Shown piece by piece: positions 44,090 to 54,368 of a stretch of 64,000 nt of DNA. Position 1 is the first letter of the stretch. Each line of letters begins with the position of its first letter. Both the position numbers and the translations under genes were made by a program. The notes beneath the pieces are model-generated. The model ran no database searches. It had not been told where the DNA came from and worked only from the letters and a program-made list of their open reading frames with translations. Origin of the DNA: JAICXG01 sp036494545 (GTDB lineage: Bacteria > Verrucomicrobiota > Verrucomicrobiia > Chthoniobacterales > UBA10450); assembly GCA_036494545.1 (NCBI GenBank), contig DASXOB010000018.1, forward strand, positions 61,312 to 125,311, read 5' to 3'.

Positions 44090-47000
44090 TCAGAAATTCA
44101 ACCGCACTCGCAAGGCAAAGGTTCGCTGTCGCGGAAGTTCATTATAATAGTTAAGCGGATTCAGCTTATAATCCTGATCGTTGATGTCGAGCAGGCCGAG
44201 GGTAATATCGCCATAGTTGCGCCGGAAACGATAGCCGGCATAAGCATTTAGCTGGAAAATCTCGTCTCCAGGAATATCCGGCGAATAACCGACATTGCTT
44301 TGAGCCGCCCAATAACCGTCAATGCGGCCAAACCACCCGGCGGGATGGTTATAGATGACAAACAGATCGCCTTGATGCAGGGTGGCCTTCTGCCGGGTAT
44401 CGGCCTGCGACGAAATTGAGGTTGGAACTTCGGAGAAGACGGTTTGCAGGTCAGCAAAAGATAACTGATACTTCGCCCCCAAAGACCAGCGATCGCCCAC
44501 GAGCTGGTTCAGGGTAATAAGAAAATCGTGCTCCTCATAGCCTAACTGCTCCGGTGTCGAGCTTGGAACAATGGGAGGAATGATTCGGTCGCTCTGCACC
44601 AAAGCATTAAAGGTTCCGATTTGCCGGTCGACATCGGAGCGCAAAAGGACGGCCTGGATTCCCACATAGGTTCCGGAGTCAAACTTATCCTCCAAAAGAA
44701 TCCCCGCGCTCTCATATCTTGGCGCCGCCACCGAGCCAACGATAGACTCGGAAATGATATTGCGGAAAACCTGGTTGAACCCAGCCACCTGGTTCGGCTC
44801 CAACTGCACACTCTCGTCAAAGCTGACTCCGCCCAAGGCACGCGTATATGCCGCCCTAAGGACTAACTTCCCGACCGGATTCCAAATAATCCCCGCCTTT
44901 GGCGAGACGCGGGAGCGAGAACTCTCAGATCCAAGGATTGGGGAATTGCGATAATTAGATGGATACTCCAGATGATCATAACTCACACCGGCCGTAACCG
45001 ATACCCTGGGCAGAGGTCGGAAAGTATCATAGATATAAACGCTCTGCCGGTTGAAGTCGGTGCTGAAATCCTGCAGCGCCGCCGGGTTGTTGAAAAATGG
45101 GACGGCAAAGTCTGGGGGATTATCCAACCGGTCGCTGGTATGAAATTCACCTGATTGGAAGCGGGCGCCCACGATCAGCGTGTTGGGTTCTGTCTCCCAT
45201 ATTTGATTAAACTCACCCGTATAGGTGGTAAAAGCGCTATGATAGAGAAGGTCGAGCGGCAGAACAAAGGGCGAAAGCGCGACTGACCCGTTCGCATTTC
45301 TGGGTATGATAAGAGATCGGCTGACGTTGGGGCGAATTTGCGTGTCTTCGAATTGCGCCACGTCGAGCGGACTATTCAAATCGGAAAACTGAATCTCATC
45401 CGCCAGTCGCCCGAGCAAGATAAGAGTATGGAGCCCGGGCGCCCATTCGTGATGATAACCAAGGAGTATGATACCTGGTTGCTGAAGCTCCCGAAAATGC
45501 GCTCCCCGATCGGCTAGTGTCTGATCGTAACGTTGCAGTAAGTCGCCCTGACGCGTGTCCTGATATTTCGTCTGTAAGAAGATGCTGTCCTGAGGCGTGA
45601 GCTGAAACTTGGCCTGGGCGTATGATTCGGATCGGGTGATTTCGTTGTTTGGGCGTAGACCGTTGTCATATTGAAAATCGGTATCGAGCGAGTAACTGAA
45701 ATTACCGAAGATGCCATATTGCGAAGCCGTCGCGCGAATTTCGCCCGTGCTAAAGTAGGAGGACGTGGAGCTGATTCCGAGGCGATCAGCCTCGAAGAGC
45801 TTGGAGTACTCCTGCTCCGAGACGAATTGAGAAAGCGGACCACCACCGACGGGCGCGAGGAGATTGGCGAGGAGAAGTTCGTTGAACCACGGAGTTTCGT
45901 ACCGCAAATTAATTCGCTCGGGATCGCGCAAGGCATTGTAACTATTGGCAAGAAACAGATGGGAAGAGGCATTGGAATAATCGGCATCAACTCCGAGGGT
46001 AGCCTCACGCACACTTAGCTCATCCATCCCGTCATCCTGGTAGATTGCCGCCAGGTTTGCGCTACGAACCGCTCGATCTTGATCAAGAAGAAACTGAGAA
46101 CGATAAACCCGGCGGTTATCGTTTAGGTCAAGGGACTTTTCCAGGTCACGAACAGCTTCGTTGATCCGATTATCCTGCCGATTCTCGATTGCAGAGTAAA
46201 GCCAGGGTGTAGGATCAAGCGGATCGAGTTGTTTGGCCCGGTCCAGGTCCTGTCGCGCCTTAGTCTCATTGCCCGTATTGCTAAACGCCTTGCCAAGATA
46301 GCTATGAAAGATGGCGCGGTTCGGCTCCAGAACAACCGCCGTCTGCAGGTCTCGCCTTCCATCTTCAGGATGACCCTGCCGAATCGAGCAAAGGCCGCGG
46401 CCCAGCCAGGCGTCACCCAGTGCGCTGTCAAGAGCTATCGCTCGCTCGAAAGCCTTTCTCGCAGCGGAGATTTGGTTCTCGGCGCTAAGTAGAAATCCTT
46501 CGAGGCTATGTGCCGCCGGATTACGCGGCGCGAGCTCAAGCCCTTTAGCCAGTGCGGTCTTCGCTTGAGGGGTGCGCCCAAAACTAAATTGCAGTTCTGC
46601 CACGCGCGTCCAGGCAAAACCGAACTTGGGGTCGATGGTCGTTGCCTGTTTGGCTGCTTGCAACGCACCGACGAGATCGAGTTTTGATTGGCGATAATAT
46701 GATTCGGCTAACCATTCAGTGGCAGTCTTAGGCTCCCTCGCATTGGACTTAGCCTGTAAAGTTACAGCGGCAACCAGGGTTTTGAGTGCCTCCCGGCCCG
46801 GTGTACCAAGTGGCACCGAATCCAGTGCGTGATTTGCCTTCTTGACCTGACCTACCACGAGAAAGAGTTCTGCTCGAAAGATTCGTTCGGCGGCCGAGGA
46901 CGGGAGGCGATTCCTGGGATATGCCTTCAAAGCGTTAAGTAAATCGCCCTGGTTATAAGCCACCAGGGAATCTCTCAAGGCATTCTGGGCCTCGGGAGGA

Positions 47001-47635
47001 AGCTCTAATTCATTCAGGTCCAGGACACCGGGATAATACAGGCACCACTGGACAAGATCGACGGTAAGAATGGCTGCGGTTTTGACAGGCTTCTGGCCAG
47101 GCGTAACTTCCGCCTCCTCGCCATTCCGCACGACCACGGAGCCCTGAGGATTTGATACCTCTATCTCGCCGTCAAGCATGGTAAACCTGCTACGTCCATT
47201 GGATGCCACCTCGACCACACACTCGGTCCCGCGAATAGCGCCATTGGCCGCCGGTGTCTTGATATTGATCTCGCGTGACTTTTCTCGACTAAAGAAGTAG
47301 GCCTTGCCCTGTTGTAAGTCGAGCGTCGGCTTTGTCCCGGCGCTTATAGGGGGGAGAATCTCTCCCTCAAAGAATTCATCGACCCGAAAGATGCTGGCAT
47401 CACTCAAGCGCAAGGCGGCGCGACTATCCTCGCCCGTCCGCAAGCGGTCGTGGGGAAACAACTTTTCGCCGATGGCTGCCGGTTGCCAGGGCTTGGCAGG
47501 AGCAGAAGTATCAACCGAGTTTTCCTTGGAGACAACTTCGGCTATGCTCGTGTCGCTCGCTGGTGCTTCGTTGAAAATCAGGCATGAGATTCCGCCCACG
47601 AGGACGAAGAGCGAGGATAAGCGCAGCCGATTCAT
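44090..47635 (-). CDS. FecR-TPR-outer-membrane barrel fusion protein
   Basis: The 1181-residue protein joins three parts. After a signal peptide (~1-27) comes a FecR-type domain (~60-180: RTGEDSRAALRLSDASIFRV, GKAYFFSREKSREINIKTPAANGAIRGTE, DGEIEVSNPQGSVVV). Then TPR repeats follow (~290-510; for example AAKQATTIDPKFGFAWTRVA, AALDSALGDAWLGRG-like, GLELAPRNPAAHSLEGFLL). The C-terminal ~590 residues form an outer-membrane barrel like TonB-dependent receptors (GIFGNFSYSLDTDFQYDNGL, RPLPRVSVTAGVSYDHLEY, VLRAAYTRALGG), ending TFALRVRLNF with terminal Phe. No plug domain or TonB box is evident. It lies directly after the NHL gene (14-base gap) and before the cyclase. Confidence 0.88.
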   Translation of the reverse strand: MNRLRLSSLFVLVGGISCLIFNEAPASDTSIAEVVSKENSVDTSAPAKPWQPAAIGEKLFPHDRLRTGEDSRAALRLSDASIFRVDEFFEGEILPPISAGTKPTLDLQQGKAYFFSREKSREINIKTPAANGAIRGTECVVEVASNGRSRFTMLDGEIEVSNPQGSVVVRNGEEAEVTPGQKPVKTAAILTVDLVQWCLYYPGVLDLNELELPPEAQNALRDSLVAYNQGDLLNALKAYPRNRLPSSAAERIFRAELFLVVGQVKKANHALDSVPLGTPGREALKTLVAAVTLQAKSNAREPKTATEWLAESYYRQSKLDLVGALQAAKQATTIDPKFGFAWTRVAELQFSFGRTPQAKTALAKGLELAPRNPAAHSLEGFLLSAENQISAARKAFERAIALDSALGDAWLGRGLCSIRQGHPEDGRRDLQTAVVLEPNRAIFHSYLGKAFSNTGNETKARQDLDRAKQLDPLDPTPWLYSAIENRQDNRINEAVRDLEKSLDLNDNRRVYRSQFLLDQDRAVRSANLAAIYQDDGMDELSVREATLGVDADYSNASSHLFLANSYNALRDPERINLRYETPWFNELLLANLLAPVGGGPLSQFVSEQEYSKLFEADRLGISSTSSYFSTGEIRATASQYGIFGNFSYSLDTDFQYDNGLRPNNEITRSESYAQAKFQLTPQDSIFLQTKYQDTRQGDLLQRYDQTLADRGAHFRELQQPGIILLGYHHEWAPGLHTLILLGRLADEIQFSDLNSPLDVAQFEDTQIRPNVSRSLIIPRNANGSVALSPFVLPLDLLYHSAFTTYTGEFNQIWETEPNTLIVGARFQSGEFHTSDRLDNPPDFAVPFFNNPAALQDFSTDFNRQSVYIYDTFRPLPRVSVTAGVSYDHLEYPSNYRNSPILGSESSRSRVSPKAGIIWNPVGKLVLRAAYTRALGGVSFDESVQLEPNQVAGFNQVFRNIISESIVGSVAAPRYESAGILLEDKFDSGTYVGIQAVLLRSDVDRQIGTFNALVQSDRIIPPIVPSSTPEQLGYEEHDFLITLNQLVGDRWSLGAKYQLSFADLQTVFSEVPTSISSQADTRQKATLHQGDLFVIYNHPAGWFGRIDGYWAAQSNVGYSPDIPGDEIFQLNAYAGYRFRRNYGDITLGLLDINDQDYKLNPLNYYNELPRQRTFALRVRLNF

Positions 47636-47649
47636 GCGTCTAGTGTCAC

Positions 47650-50600
47650 TCAGGGAAGAATGTAAACTTCAACCAGGCCCACACCATTGTTTGTGCTCTT
47701 GCTCGCCACAACCGCAGTATAGCTGCCAGCCATCAAGGTGTCATAGATGGCTGATTCTCGCGGATTGGCAGGCGCTGCATTTGTAAAAAGAATGAGTCCT
47801 TCCTGCGTCGTCTCCCAATCATCGTTTTCAGCCAGCAGATCGCCGTTGAAATTTCGCAGCTGCAGAATTGGATCTGCGATGGGGTGACTGATTCCGACTG
47901 CCGCCAATTCCGGGCCGAGTGCCCTAATCAAGACATTGGACGGCGTGTTACCTTCGACGATGAATCCGGCAATGAGCAGGTCGGTTTCCCCTGCGACAAG
48001 ACCGCGGGTAGACATGTTCGCGATCATTGCGTTGCGTGAAACGTCGATGCTGGCCGTTCCTAAGTCGTAGGTTTCAAAGAGTACCAGGCCGCTGGTCTTC
48101 GACTTACTCGAGATGATCGCCGTGTAAGCCCCGGGATCGAGCGTAAGCATTGACGCCGATTCACGATCGTCCAGTGGCGAAATTCCGGTCGCGGTTATTT
48201 CCGACTCCTGATTCGTTCGCCAGTCATCGTTACTCGCGATAAGCTTTCCGAAACCGTTTCTCACTTCCAAAGTAGGATCTTGCAGGGTCCCGCTCAGCGC
48301 CTGGCCATTCTCCTCCAGGGAAGGACCCAGGGCACGAACCAGGACTTTCTTAGCCGCGCTACCCGTAACAATAAATCCTCCAATGGCCGCATCATCGCCC
48401 GAGCCGGCGAGGAGACGCGTCGATACGTTGCCGGCACCCGGAGGCGCGTCGGAGAAGAGCAAAGGAATCGTTCCTGTTCCTCGTTTGTTCTGAGCAAAGA
48501 GCTGGATATTACCTACGATATTTTGCACGCCAGCGGATAACGCTTTCCGGACAAACTGACCGGCCTTCTGCTCGGTCTGCGAATCGAATATTCCTGAGAT
48601 AACTCCAGTGGCGCTATCAAACGAGAGGCCCTTTGGCAGCGTACCCGCGTACGAATAAGTGATCGGTCCCGCCGCAGGGTCCGGTGACACAGGCGCGACG
48701 ATCTTGTAATTAAAAGGCTGCCCAATTGTGACATTGGCCTGGTTAGGACTTATGATAACGGGCAATGTGGGATCCGAGGTAAAACTGAGCTCAAGCGTTG
48801 AGTTGGTGACATGCCCGCCATCGCGCAAAGCAAAGGTCACCAACGAACTCGTCTCGGGCGCCGGGGCCATCGTGACCAGATCCGTTGTTGGATCTACGAG
48901 CAGTTGATTGGAAAGAACACCGGAAAGAAGCCCGGTGCTCTGATCCAGCGTCAATCCGGCAGGCATACCTACGGCGGTGATTGACGTGGTCGGATTGACA
49001 CCGGCAGCCTTCAGTTGGTAGGAAAAGAAATTCCCGATCGCGCCGGCAGCACTGGCTCCGCTCACCAGATTCATCTGAGCTTCAATGGGAGGTGCCACAG
49101 TCAGAGTCAAAGTAGCGGCCGTCGTGCCCTTCGAATTGCTCGCAGTCAGTTGGACGCTAAAAGTGCCCGTCGTGCCGGGTGTACCCACGATCGCTGCGAG
49201 AGGGGCATCAAAGGCTAAACCAGGGGGCAAACCACCAGCTCCAAGTTCCGTCGCTCCATCCGTTGTAAACTGATAAGCAAACTCCTGCCCCAGCACGGCG
49301 GTAGCCGCGAGCGGACTTTCGATCACTGGCGGCGCTGGAGAAGCCTTACGAACGGTCGAGTTAACATTGTCAGTAAGAAACAACTGATTTTGGCTATTTA
49401 CGGCCATACCTAAAGGCTCAAAAAAGCGGGCGCCGCTTCCGGCCCCATTGGCGCCACCCCGTCGTCCTACCAATCCGCCCAATGTCGTCACGCTAGCAGA
49501 GGGAGTGATCTTGCGCACGAGATAGTTATTCGAGTCGGCCACATAAAGGTTACCGAGGCTATCGATGGACACCCCGGATGGGCGAAAGAAAAGCGCCTCG
49601 GCGCCGATGCCATCGTCGCTTCCCTTGCTGCGTCCCACGCCAGCAAAAGTGCTGACGGAGCCACCCGACGTGATTCGGCGAATCGCATGATTGAAGGTGT
49701 CGCCGACATACAGATTACCCATTTTGTCGAGAGCAAGACCGGAAGGCTGATGGAATTGAGCAGCGAGACCCTCTCCATCGAGATAGCCGGCGACACCAGC
49801 GGTTCCGGCAATAGTAGTCACAAATCCTGCGGGGGTGACCATTCGTATCGTCTCGTTGGCCGTATCTGCCACAAAGATGTTGCCGGCTGCGTCTATGGCG
49901 AGCCCGAATGGCTCATTAAAGCGCGCCGCATCCCCGAGGCCATCTGCGCTACCCAAATTGCCCGGAGAACCCGCCAGGGTGCTCACTTCGCCAGCCGGAG
50001 TTATCTTGCGAATCGTATAATTCAAGCGATCGGAGACATAGAGGTTCCCTTTGGCGTCGGCCACGATACTTCGCGGAAAATTAAAGTGGGCAGAAGCCCC
50101 GACCCCATCGGAGTGACCTACAACTCCAACCTCGCCCGCCAAGGTCGTGACCACACCTGCCGGGGTGACTTTTCGAATCGTCTGATTTATGTTATCAACG
50201 ACATAGAGGTTATCGGACCGATCAAAAGCCAGTCCGTCGGGCTTATTGAAGCGTGCTGCCGAGCCCAGCCCGTCTTCGCTGCCAATATCAGCCTTTCCAG
50301 CGAGGGTGGAGACGGCACCATCCGCTGTCACCGTTCGGATGGTGTTATTGTGAGTATCCGCGACGAATAAAGTGCCAGCACTGGTCGCACATAAACCTCG
50401 CGGCCTATTAAAGCGAGCCGCCGTTCCAATGCCATCGGAAGCTCCTCCGCCCGCTTCTCCCTCATCGGCGAAGCCAGCCAGAGTAGTCACCGACCCCGCC
50501 GGCGTTATCTTTCGGATGGTATGATTAAAAGTATCGGCCACATACACGTTTCCGCTGCCATCGACCGACACCCCAAAGGGGCTGTCGAAACGGGCTGCAT

Positions 50601-51480
50601 TTCCGGACTGGTCAACGCTACCCTTCTTCCCTGGTGACCCAGCCAGTGTGCTAACAACTCCATCGGGAGTAATCTTGCGTATTGTGTCGTTGCCGGCGTC
50701 CGCTACGTAGAGAACAGCATCGTCTCCCGCAGCAACGGCTGTCGGAGACCGGAAGCGAGCGTCGGCTCCCATTCCATCCGTACTTCCTTTTTGTCCAGCC
50801 GACCCAGCGAGGGTAGTTACATCAGCGTCCGACGTTATCTTACGGATGGTATTATTAACGTTATCCGCCACGTAAAGGTTGCCGTCGTTATCGACCGCGA
50901 TGCCGGTTGGAAAATTGAAGCGGGCCGCGGCCCCTCTGCCATCGCTCGTGCCCGTGATACCAGCCGCACCGGCGACAGTGCTTACCATTCCTTCTGAAGT
51001 AATCTTACGAATGGTGTCGTTGCCAGAATCGGCGACAAAAATATTGCCAGAGCTATCCAGAGCGACGCCTTTTGGACTGTAGAAGCGCGCGGCATTTCCC
51101 ACACCATCACTTGTCCCCTCCTGGCCGGCTAGCCCGGCTATGGTGACAACAAACCCGCCCGGCGTGATTTTACGAATCGTGTCGTTATAAGAATCTACCA
51201 CATAGATATTCCCAATCGCATCGACAGCCGTCGCAAATGGTCCGTCGAAACGGGCCACCCCGCTGAGTCCGTCAATGGCTCCGGGGCCATTTCCGACAAA
51301 GGTACTAAACAAGTAGGGCTCATAGGCCGAATGACCCAGCACCATTTGCATTCCCGAAAAAACGCCCGCGAATACCAACGTGGCGACCAACGAACGATCT
51401 GGACGTACGACGTCAAAAACAGACCACGACGCGAGCCCGCAATGCTGCTTCAATGCGGATGTCGGGAAGAAGAGGTTCAT
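47650..51480 (-). CDS. Large secreted protein: 12 NHL repeats, Ig-like domains, two GIGPSL repeats
   Basis: The 1276-residue protein has a long hydrophobic N-terminus (SLVATLVFAGVFSGMQMVLG) as a signal. Twelve ~57-residue NHL repeats follow (~65-760), with units such as ARFNFPTGIAVDNDGNLYVADNVNNTIRKIT; the count fits two six-bladed propellers. Three Ig/cadherin-like domains follow (PPVIESPLAATAVLGQEFAYQF, GLPPGLAFDAPLAAIVGTPGTTG), then two GIGPSL repeats (VLVRALGPSL, VLIRALGPEL). It starts the probable operon with the FecR-barrel and CHASE2 genes. Extracellular recognition or an adhesive role is likely but not proven. The NHL units are diverged DNA, not exact repeats. Confidence 0.88.
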   Translation of the reverse strand: MNLFFPTSALKQHCGLASWSVFDVVRPDRSLVATLVFAGVFSGMQMVLGHSAYEPYLFSTFVGNGPGAIDGLSGVARFDGPFATAVDAIGNIYVVDSYNDTIRKITPGGFVVTIAGLAGQEGTSDGVGNAARFYSPKGVALDSSGNIFVADSGNDTIRKITSEGMVSTVAGAAGITGTSDGRGAAARFNFPTGIAVDNDGNLYVADNVNNTIRKITSDADVTTLAGSAGQKGSTDGMGADARFRSPTAVAAGDDAVLYVADAGNDTIRKITPDGVVSTLAGSPGKKGSVDQSGNAARFDSPFGVSVDGSGNVYVADTFNHTIRKITPAGSVTTLAGFADEGEAGGGASDGIGTAARFNRPRGLCATSAGTLFVADTHNNTIRTVTADGAVSTLAGKADIGSEDGLGSAARFNKPDGLAFDRSDNLYVVDNINQTIRKVTPAGVVTTLAGEVGVVGHSDGVGASAHFNFPRSIVADAKGNLYVSDRLNYTIRKITPAGEVSTLAGSPGNLGSADGLGDAARFNEPFGLAIDAAGNIFVADTANETIRMVTPAGFVTTIAGTAGVAGYLDGEGLAAQFHQPSGLALDKMGNLYVGDTFNHAIRRITSGGSVSTFAGVGRSKGSDDGIGAEALFFRPSGVSIDSLGNLYVADSNNYLVRKITPSASVTTLGGLVGRRGGANGAGSGARFFEPLGMAVNSQNQLFLTDNVNSTVRKASPAPPVIESPLAATAVLGQEFAYQFTTDGATELGAGGLPPGLAFDAPLAAIVGTPGTTGTFSVQLTASNSKGTTAATLTLTVAPPIEAQMNLVSGASAAGAIGNFFSYQLKAAGVNPTTSITAVGMPAGLTLDQSTGLLSGVLSNQLLVDPTTDLVTMAPAPETSSLVTFALRDGGHVTNSTLELSFTSDPTLPVIISPNQANVTIGQPFNYKIVAPVSPDPAAGPITYSYAGTLPKGLSFDSATGVISGIFDSQTEQKAGQFVRKALSAGVQNIVGNIQLFAQNKRGTGTIPLLFSDAPPGAGNVSTRLLAGSGDDAAIGGFIVTGSAAKKVLVRALGPSLEENGQALSGTLQDPTLEVRNGFGKLIASNDDWRTNQESEITATGISPLDDRESASMLTLDPGAYTAIISSKSKTSGLVLFETYDLGTASIDVSRNAMIANMSTRGLVAGETDLLIAGFIVEGNTPSNVLIRALGPELAAVGISHPIADPILQLRNFNGDLLAENDDWETTQEGLILFTNAAPANPRESAIYDTLMAGSYTAVVASKSTNNGVGLVEVYILP

Positions 51481-51605
51481 AGCGCGGGCCGCCTGTGAAT
51501 GGGCTCTAACGCAGGGGAACCCGCGAAGTCGAGAACTTTTTTTGTTAGTCGCCCGGAGCGCAGGAATATCGGCACTCTGAACTTTGCCAGATTACGCGCC
51601 CGAGC

Positions 51606-54368
51606 CTATGGGCAAGAAGATCCAATGCATGGATCGCCAAAATAAGCCTCAACCAAACCAACGCCGGTGGTGTTATTCGCTCCGCTCAGGATGGCGGTGT
51701 AAGCGCCTTCTCCGACCGGCAGGGTGAGAAGAATAGCCGATTCCTTCGAGTTGGTTGGTGGAATCGTCGTCGCCATGATTGCGGTTTTCTCGGCTGGCAC
51801 GGCACCCCAGTTGTCGTTCGTGACTACGGTTCCATCGGGCTTATGCAACTCGAGGACCGGATCGGCGAGAAAACCGCTTACACCTTGATCCGCTAGCGAA
51901 GGCCCTATGCCGCGAACTAAAACCTGGATCGGAACTGAGCTTTGATTGATAAAGCCACCGATCATGACATTATCACCCAACTGCACATCTCCGCGCGTCG
52001 AAATATTTGCCAGGTGCGCTTCACTTGAAAGATCGAGACTTGCCGCGCCCAGGTTATAGATCTCGACCAGGCCTACTCCGACTCCGTTGTTTACTCCCCG
52101 CATCACGGCGGTATAGGCGCCCGGCTCCAAGACACTCAGAATGGCGGATTCGAAATCTTTGGTAGGGGCCAGGCCAGTATTTTCAATGGCTAACTCCTGG
52201 CTTCCGCCACCTAGATTTACTTTCCAATTATCATTGGCTGCAATCACGGTCGCGCCGCTGTGCAATTCGAGATACGGGTTAGCCAGAAATCCCGCTACCG
52301 GCAACGATGGGCCAATCCCGCGCGCCACCAGTTGCGCCGGCGCGTTACCTTGAGTAATGAAGCCACCTATCAGAACGTTGTCACCGGTCCCCACACTTAG
52401 CCGCGTCGAGATATTGACCGCGCCAGTAGGAGTAAGAAAGAAAAGACCCTGCGCGCCACAGCCACTCGAGTTACAGGCAAAGAGCTGCACATTAGTCACT
52501 ACCCCGCCGGCCAGGTCTGGCCCGATGCTTTGACGCAACAAAGGTTCGAAAACGCCTGCGATGATACCGGTAGCCTCATTCAGGCCCAGACCGGGCGGAA
52601 GTTCGCCTTCCTCAAAGTAAAGAGTCGGATCGGGAGAACCGGGTGCGGGAGCTTGAACCTGAAAGGAGAATGGCTCGCCTGCGACCAGAAAGGTGGTGTC
52701 CGAGCTGGTAATGACAGGAACATTGAGATTGGAGGTAAATGTCAGCTCGAGAGTAAAGGTGTTGGTAATACCCATGTCAGTCACGCCAAGTGTGACCAGG
52801 TAACTGCCGTCGCTCGTCACCGTCCCAGTAATGGCGCCGGTTTGCGCATCGGCTGTAAGACCTGGCGGCAGATTCGTCGCGCTCAACCGAGTCAGCGGGC
52901 TCCCACCACTGGTTACTACCTGAAAGTTAAATGGGCTGCCCGTCCTTCCCGTGGCACTCGTCGCACTCACGACCACAGGTCCGGACGCCGGCTGAGGTTG
53001 AATCGTCAGACTAAGAGTGGCCGTGGTCGTGCCCGAGCCATTCGTGGCGTTTAAGGTTACCGCAAAGGTGCCTTCTGTCGTCGGAGTGCCTACGATCGCT
53101 TGAAGATCAAAATCGTAAAATAAGCCATCAGGCAAATCCGTGACTGACAAGGAACTGGCGCCGGAAGCTATGAATTGATAACTAAATGGAAGAGTGACCG
53201 TCCCGGTGGCAATAAGTGGACTTTGAATTGCCGGCAAAGCCGGGTCATATAACTCCGTGCTTGCTAAAGTCCCAGCAGTTGAATTGAGGCCACCCGCAAT
53301 AACAACTCTCCCATCGGGTAATGTGGTTCCGGTATGCGAATACCGGCCGACGGCAAGGCTGCCGGTATCGCTCCAAGCTCCGCTTGCAGGATCGTAAAGC
53401 TCAGCGGTTACTGGCTCGCTGCCCGTGTTGGCCGCTGTGCCACCCGCTACCAGCACCATGCCATTCAAGAGCAGGTTTGCCGTATGTAGTTCGCGCGCTG
53501 CTGCAAGGTTACCGGTCGCGCTCCAGGAGGCAGTGCCAGGGTTATATGTCTCGCTACTATCAAGATCGCCCAGGCCGTTGTTGTTAAATCCACCTGCGAC
53601 AAGGACCGTTCCGTCGTGCAAGAGCGTCGCCGAATGATTGGCCCGGGCGGTGTCAAGATTGCCCGTTTCAGTCCAAAGTCCGGTTGCGGGGTCGTATAAC
53701 TCTGCACTCGACAAGGTAGCATCTTTACCCTGGCCGCCCGCGACCAGCACCTTGCCATTGGTCAGGAGTGTTGCCGTATGAGTGGTACGCGCGTCGTGAA
53801 GGTCGCCCGTAGCCGTCCAGGTTCCGGTCTGAGGATCGTAAAGCTCGCAAGATGAAAGGATCTCACTGCTAGTTGCGTTGTCACCGCCTGCCACAAGCAC
53901 CTGGCCATTATTTAGTAAGGTCGCCGTATGAGCATGACGCGCGTCAGTCAAACTTCCAGTCTCACTCCACAATCCCAAACCCGGCTCATATAGCTCAGCG
54001 CTGGTAAGCTCGCCGGCATCTCCAACGCCTCCGGCGACAAGGACCATGCCATTTGATAAAAGGGTTGCAGTATGGTAATTGCGGCTGATCGGAAGTCGGC
54101 CCGTCTCTGTCCATGCCCCTTTGGATGAGTCATAGAGTTCAGAAACCGCCACTAAGAATCCATTCGAATCGAGCCCGCCTGTGACAATTACCTCGCCATC
54201 CTGCAACAAGGTAGCCGTATGAAGCTCGCGAGCTATGATAAGGTTTCCTGTCTGCTCGAAGTTACCCGGATCGGCCAGGCATTGCGGCGCGAGCGAGAAG
54301 GCCACACAAATGAAGGCCGCGCGCAAATCACTGACTGAGTGGGCGAACATTTCGGACAGCTTTTTCAT
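51606..54368 (-). CDS. Large secreted protein: 7 Kelch repeats, Ig-like domains, two GIGPSL repeats
   Basis: The 920 residues start with a signal peptide (AAFICVAFSLAPQCLA) and seven Kelch-like blades (~30-390) of the form ARxxHTATLLxxGxVLVAGGxx...SxELYDPxTGxWxxTGxL; seven units suit one propeller. Two Ig-like (He_PIG) domains follow (ALPAIQSPLIATGTVTLPFSYQF, RTGSPFNFQVV), another at VITSSDTTFLVAGEPFSF, and two GIGPSL repeats (LVARGIGPSLPVAG, VLVRGIGPSLADQG). An AGAGGTG-type ribosome-binding patch precedes the ATG. It lies 126 bases upstream of the NHL gene on the same strand and has the same tail, so it may share export or anchoring. Ligand unknown. Confidence 0.88.
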   Translation of the reverse strand: MKKLSEMFAHSVSDLRAAFICVAFSLAPQCLADPGNFEQTGNLIIARELHTATLLQDGEVIVTGGLDSNGFLVAVSELYDSSKGAWTETGRLPISRNYHTATLLSNGMVLVAGGVGDAGELTSAELYEPGLGLWSETGSLTDARHAHTATLLNNGQVLVAGGDNATSSEILSSCELYDPQTGTWTATGDLHDARTTHTATLLTNGKVLVAGGQGKDATLSSAELYDPATGLWTETGNLDTARANHSATLLHDGTVLVAGGFNNNGLGDLDSSETYNPGTASWSATGNLAAARELHTANLLLNGMVLVAGGTAANTGSEPVTAELYDPASGAWSDTGSLAVGRYSHTGTTLPDGRVVIAGGLNSTAGTLASTELYDPALPAIQSPLIATGTVTLPFSYQFIASGASSLSVTDLPDGLFYDFDLQAIVGTPTTEGTFAVTLNATNGSGTTTATLSLTIQPQPASGPVVVSATSATGRTGSPFNFQVVTSGGSPLTRLSATNLPPGLTADAQTGAITGTVTSDGSYLVTLGVTDMGITNTFTLELTFTSNLNVPVITSSDTTFLVAGEPFSFQVQAPAPGSPDPTLYFEEGELPPGLGLNEATGIIAGVFEPLLRQSIGPDLAGGVVTNVQLFACNSSGCGAQGLFFLTPTGAVNISTRLSVGTGDNVLIGGFITQGNAPAQLVARGIGPSLPVAGFLANPYLELHSGATVIAANDNWKVNLGGGSQELAIENTGLAPTKDFESAILSVLEPGAYTAVMRGVNNGVGVGLVEIYNLGAASLDLSSEAHLANISTRGDVQLGDNVMIGGFINQSSVPIQVLVRGIGPSLADQGVSGFLADPVLELHKPDGTVVTNDNWGAVPAEKTAIMATTIPPTNSKESAILLTLPVGEGAYTAILSGANNTTGVGLVEAYFGDPCIGSSCP

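Noticed and set aside
49687..50370. Forward frame within the NHL gene
   Set aside because: Shadow of the repeated NHL units; its apparent periodicity comes from the propeller repeats on the other strand.
47800..51300. Possible CRISPR-like periodicity in the NHL gene
   Set aside because: Units are ~170 bases, diverged and in frame, as protein repeats; no identical short repeats with unique spacers.
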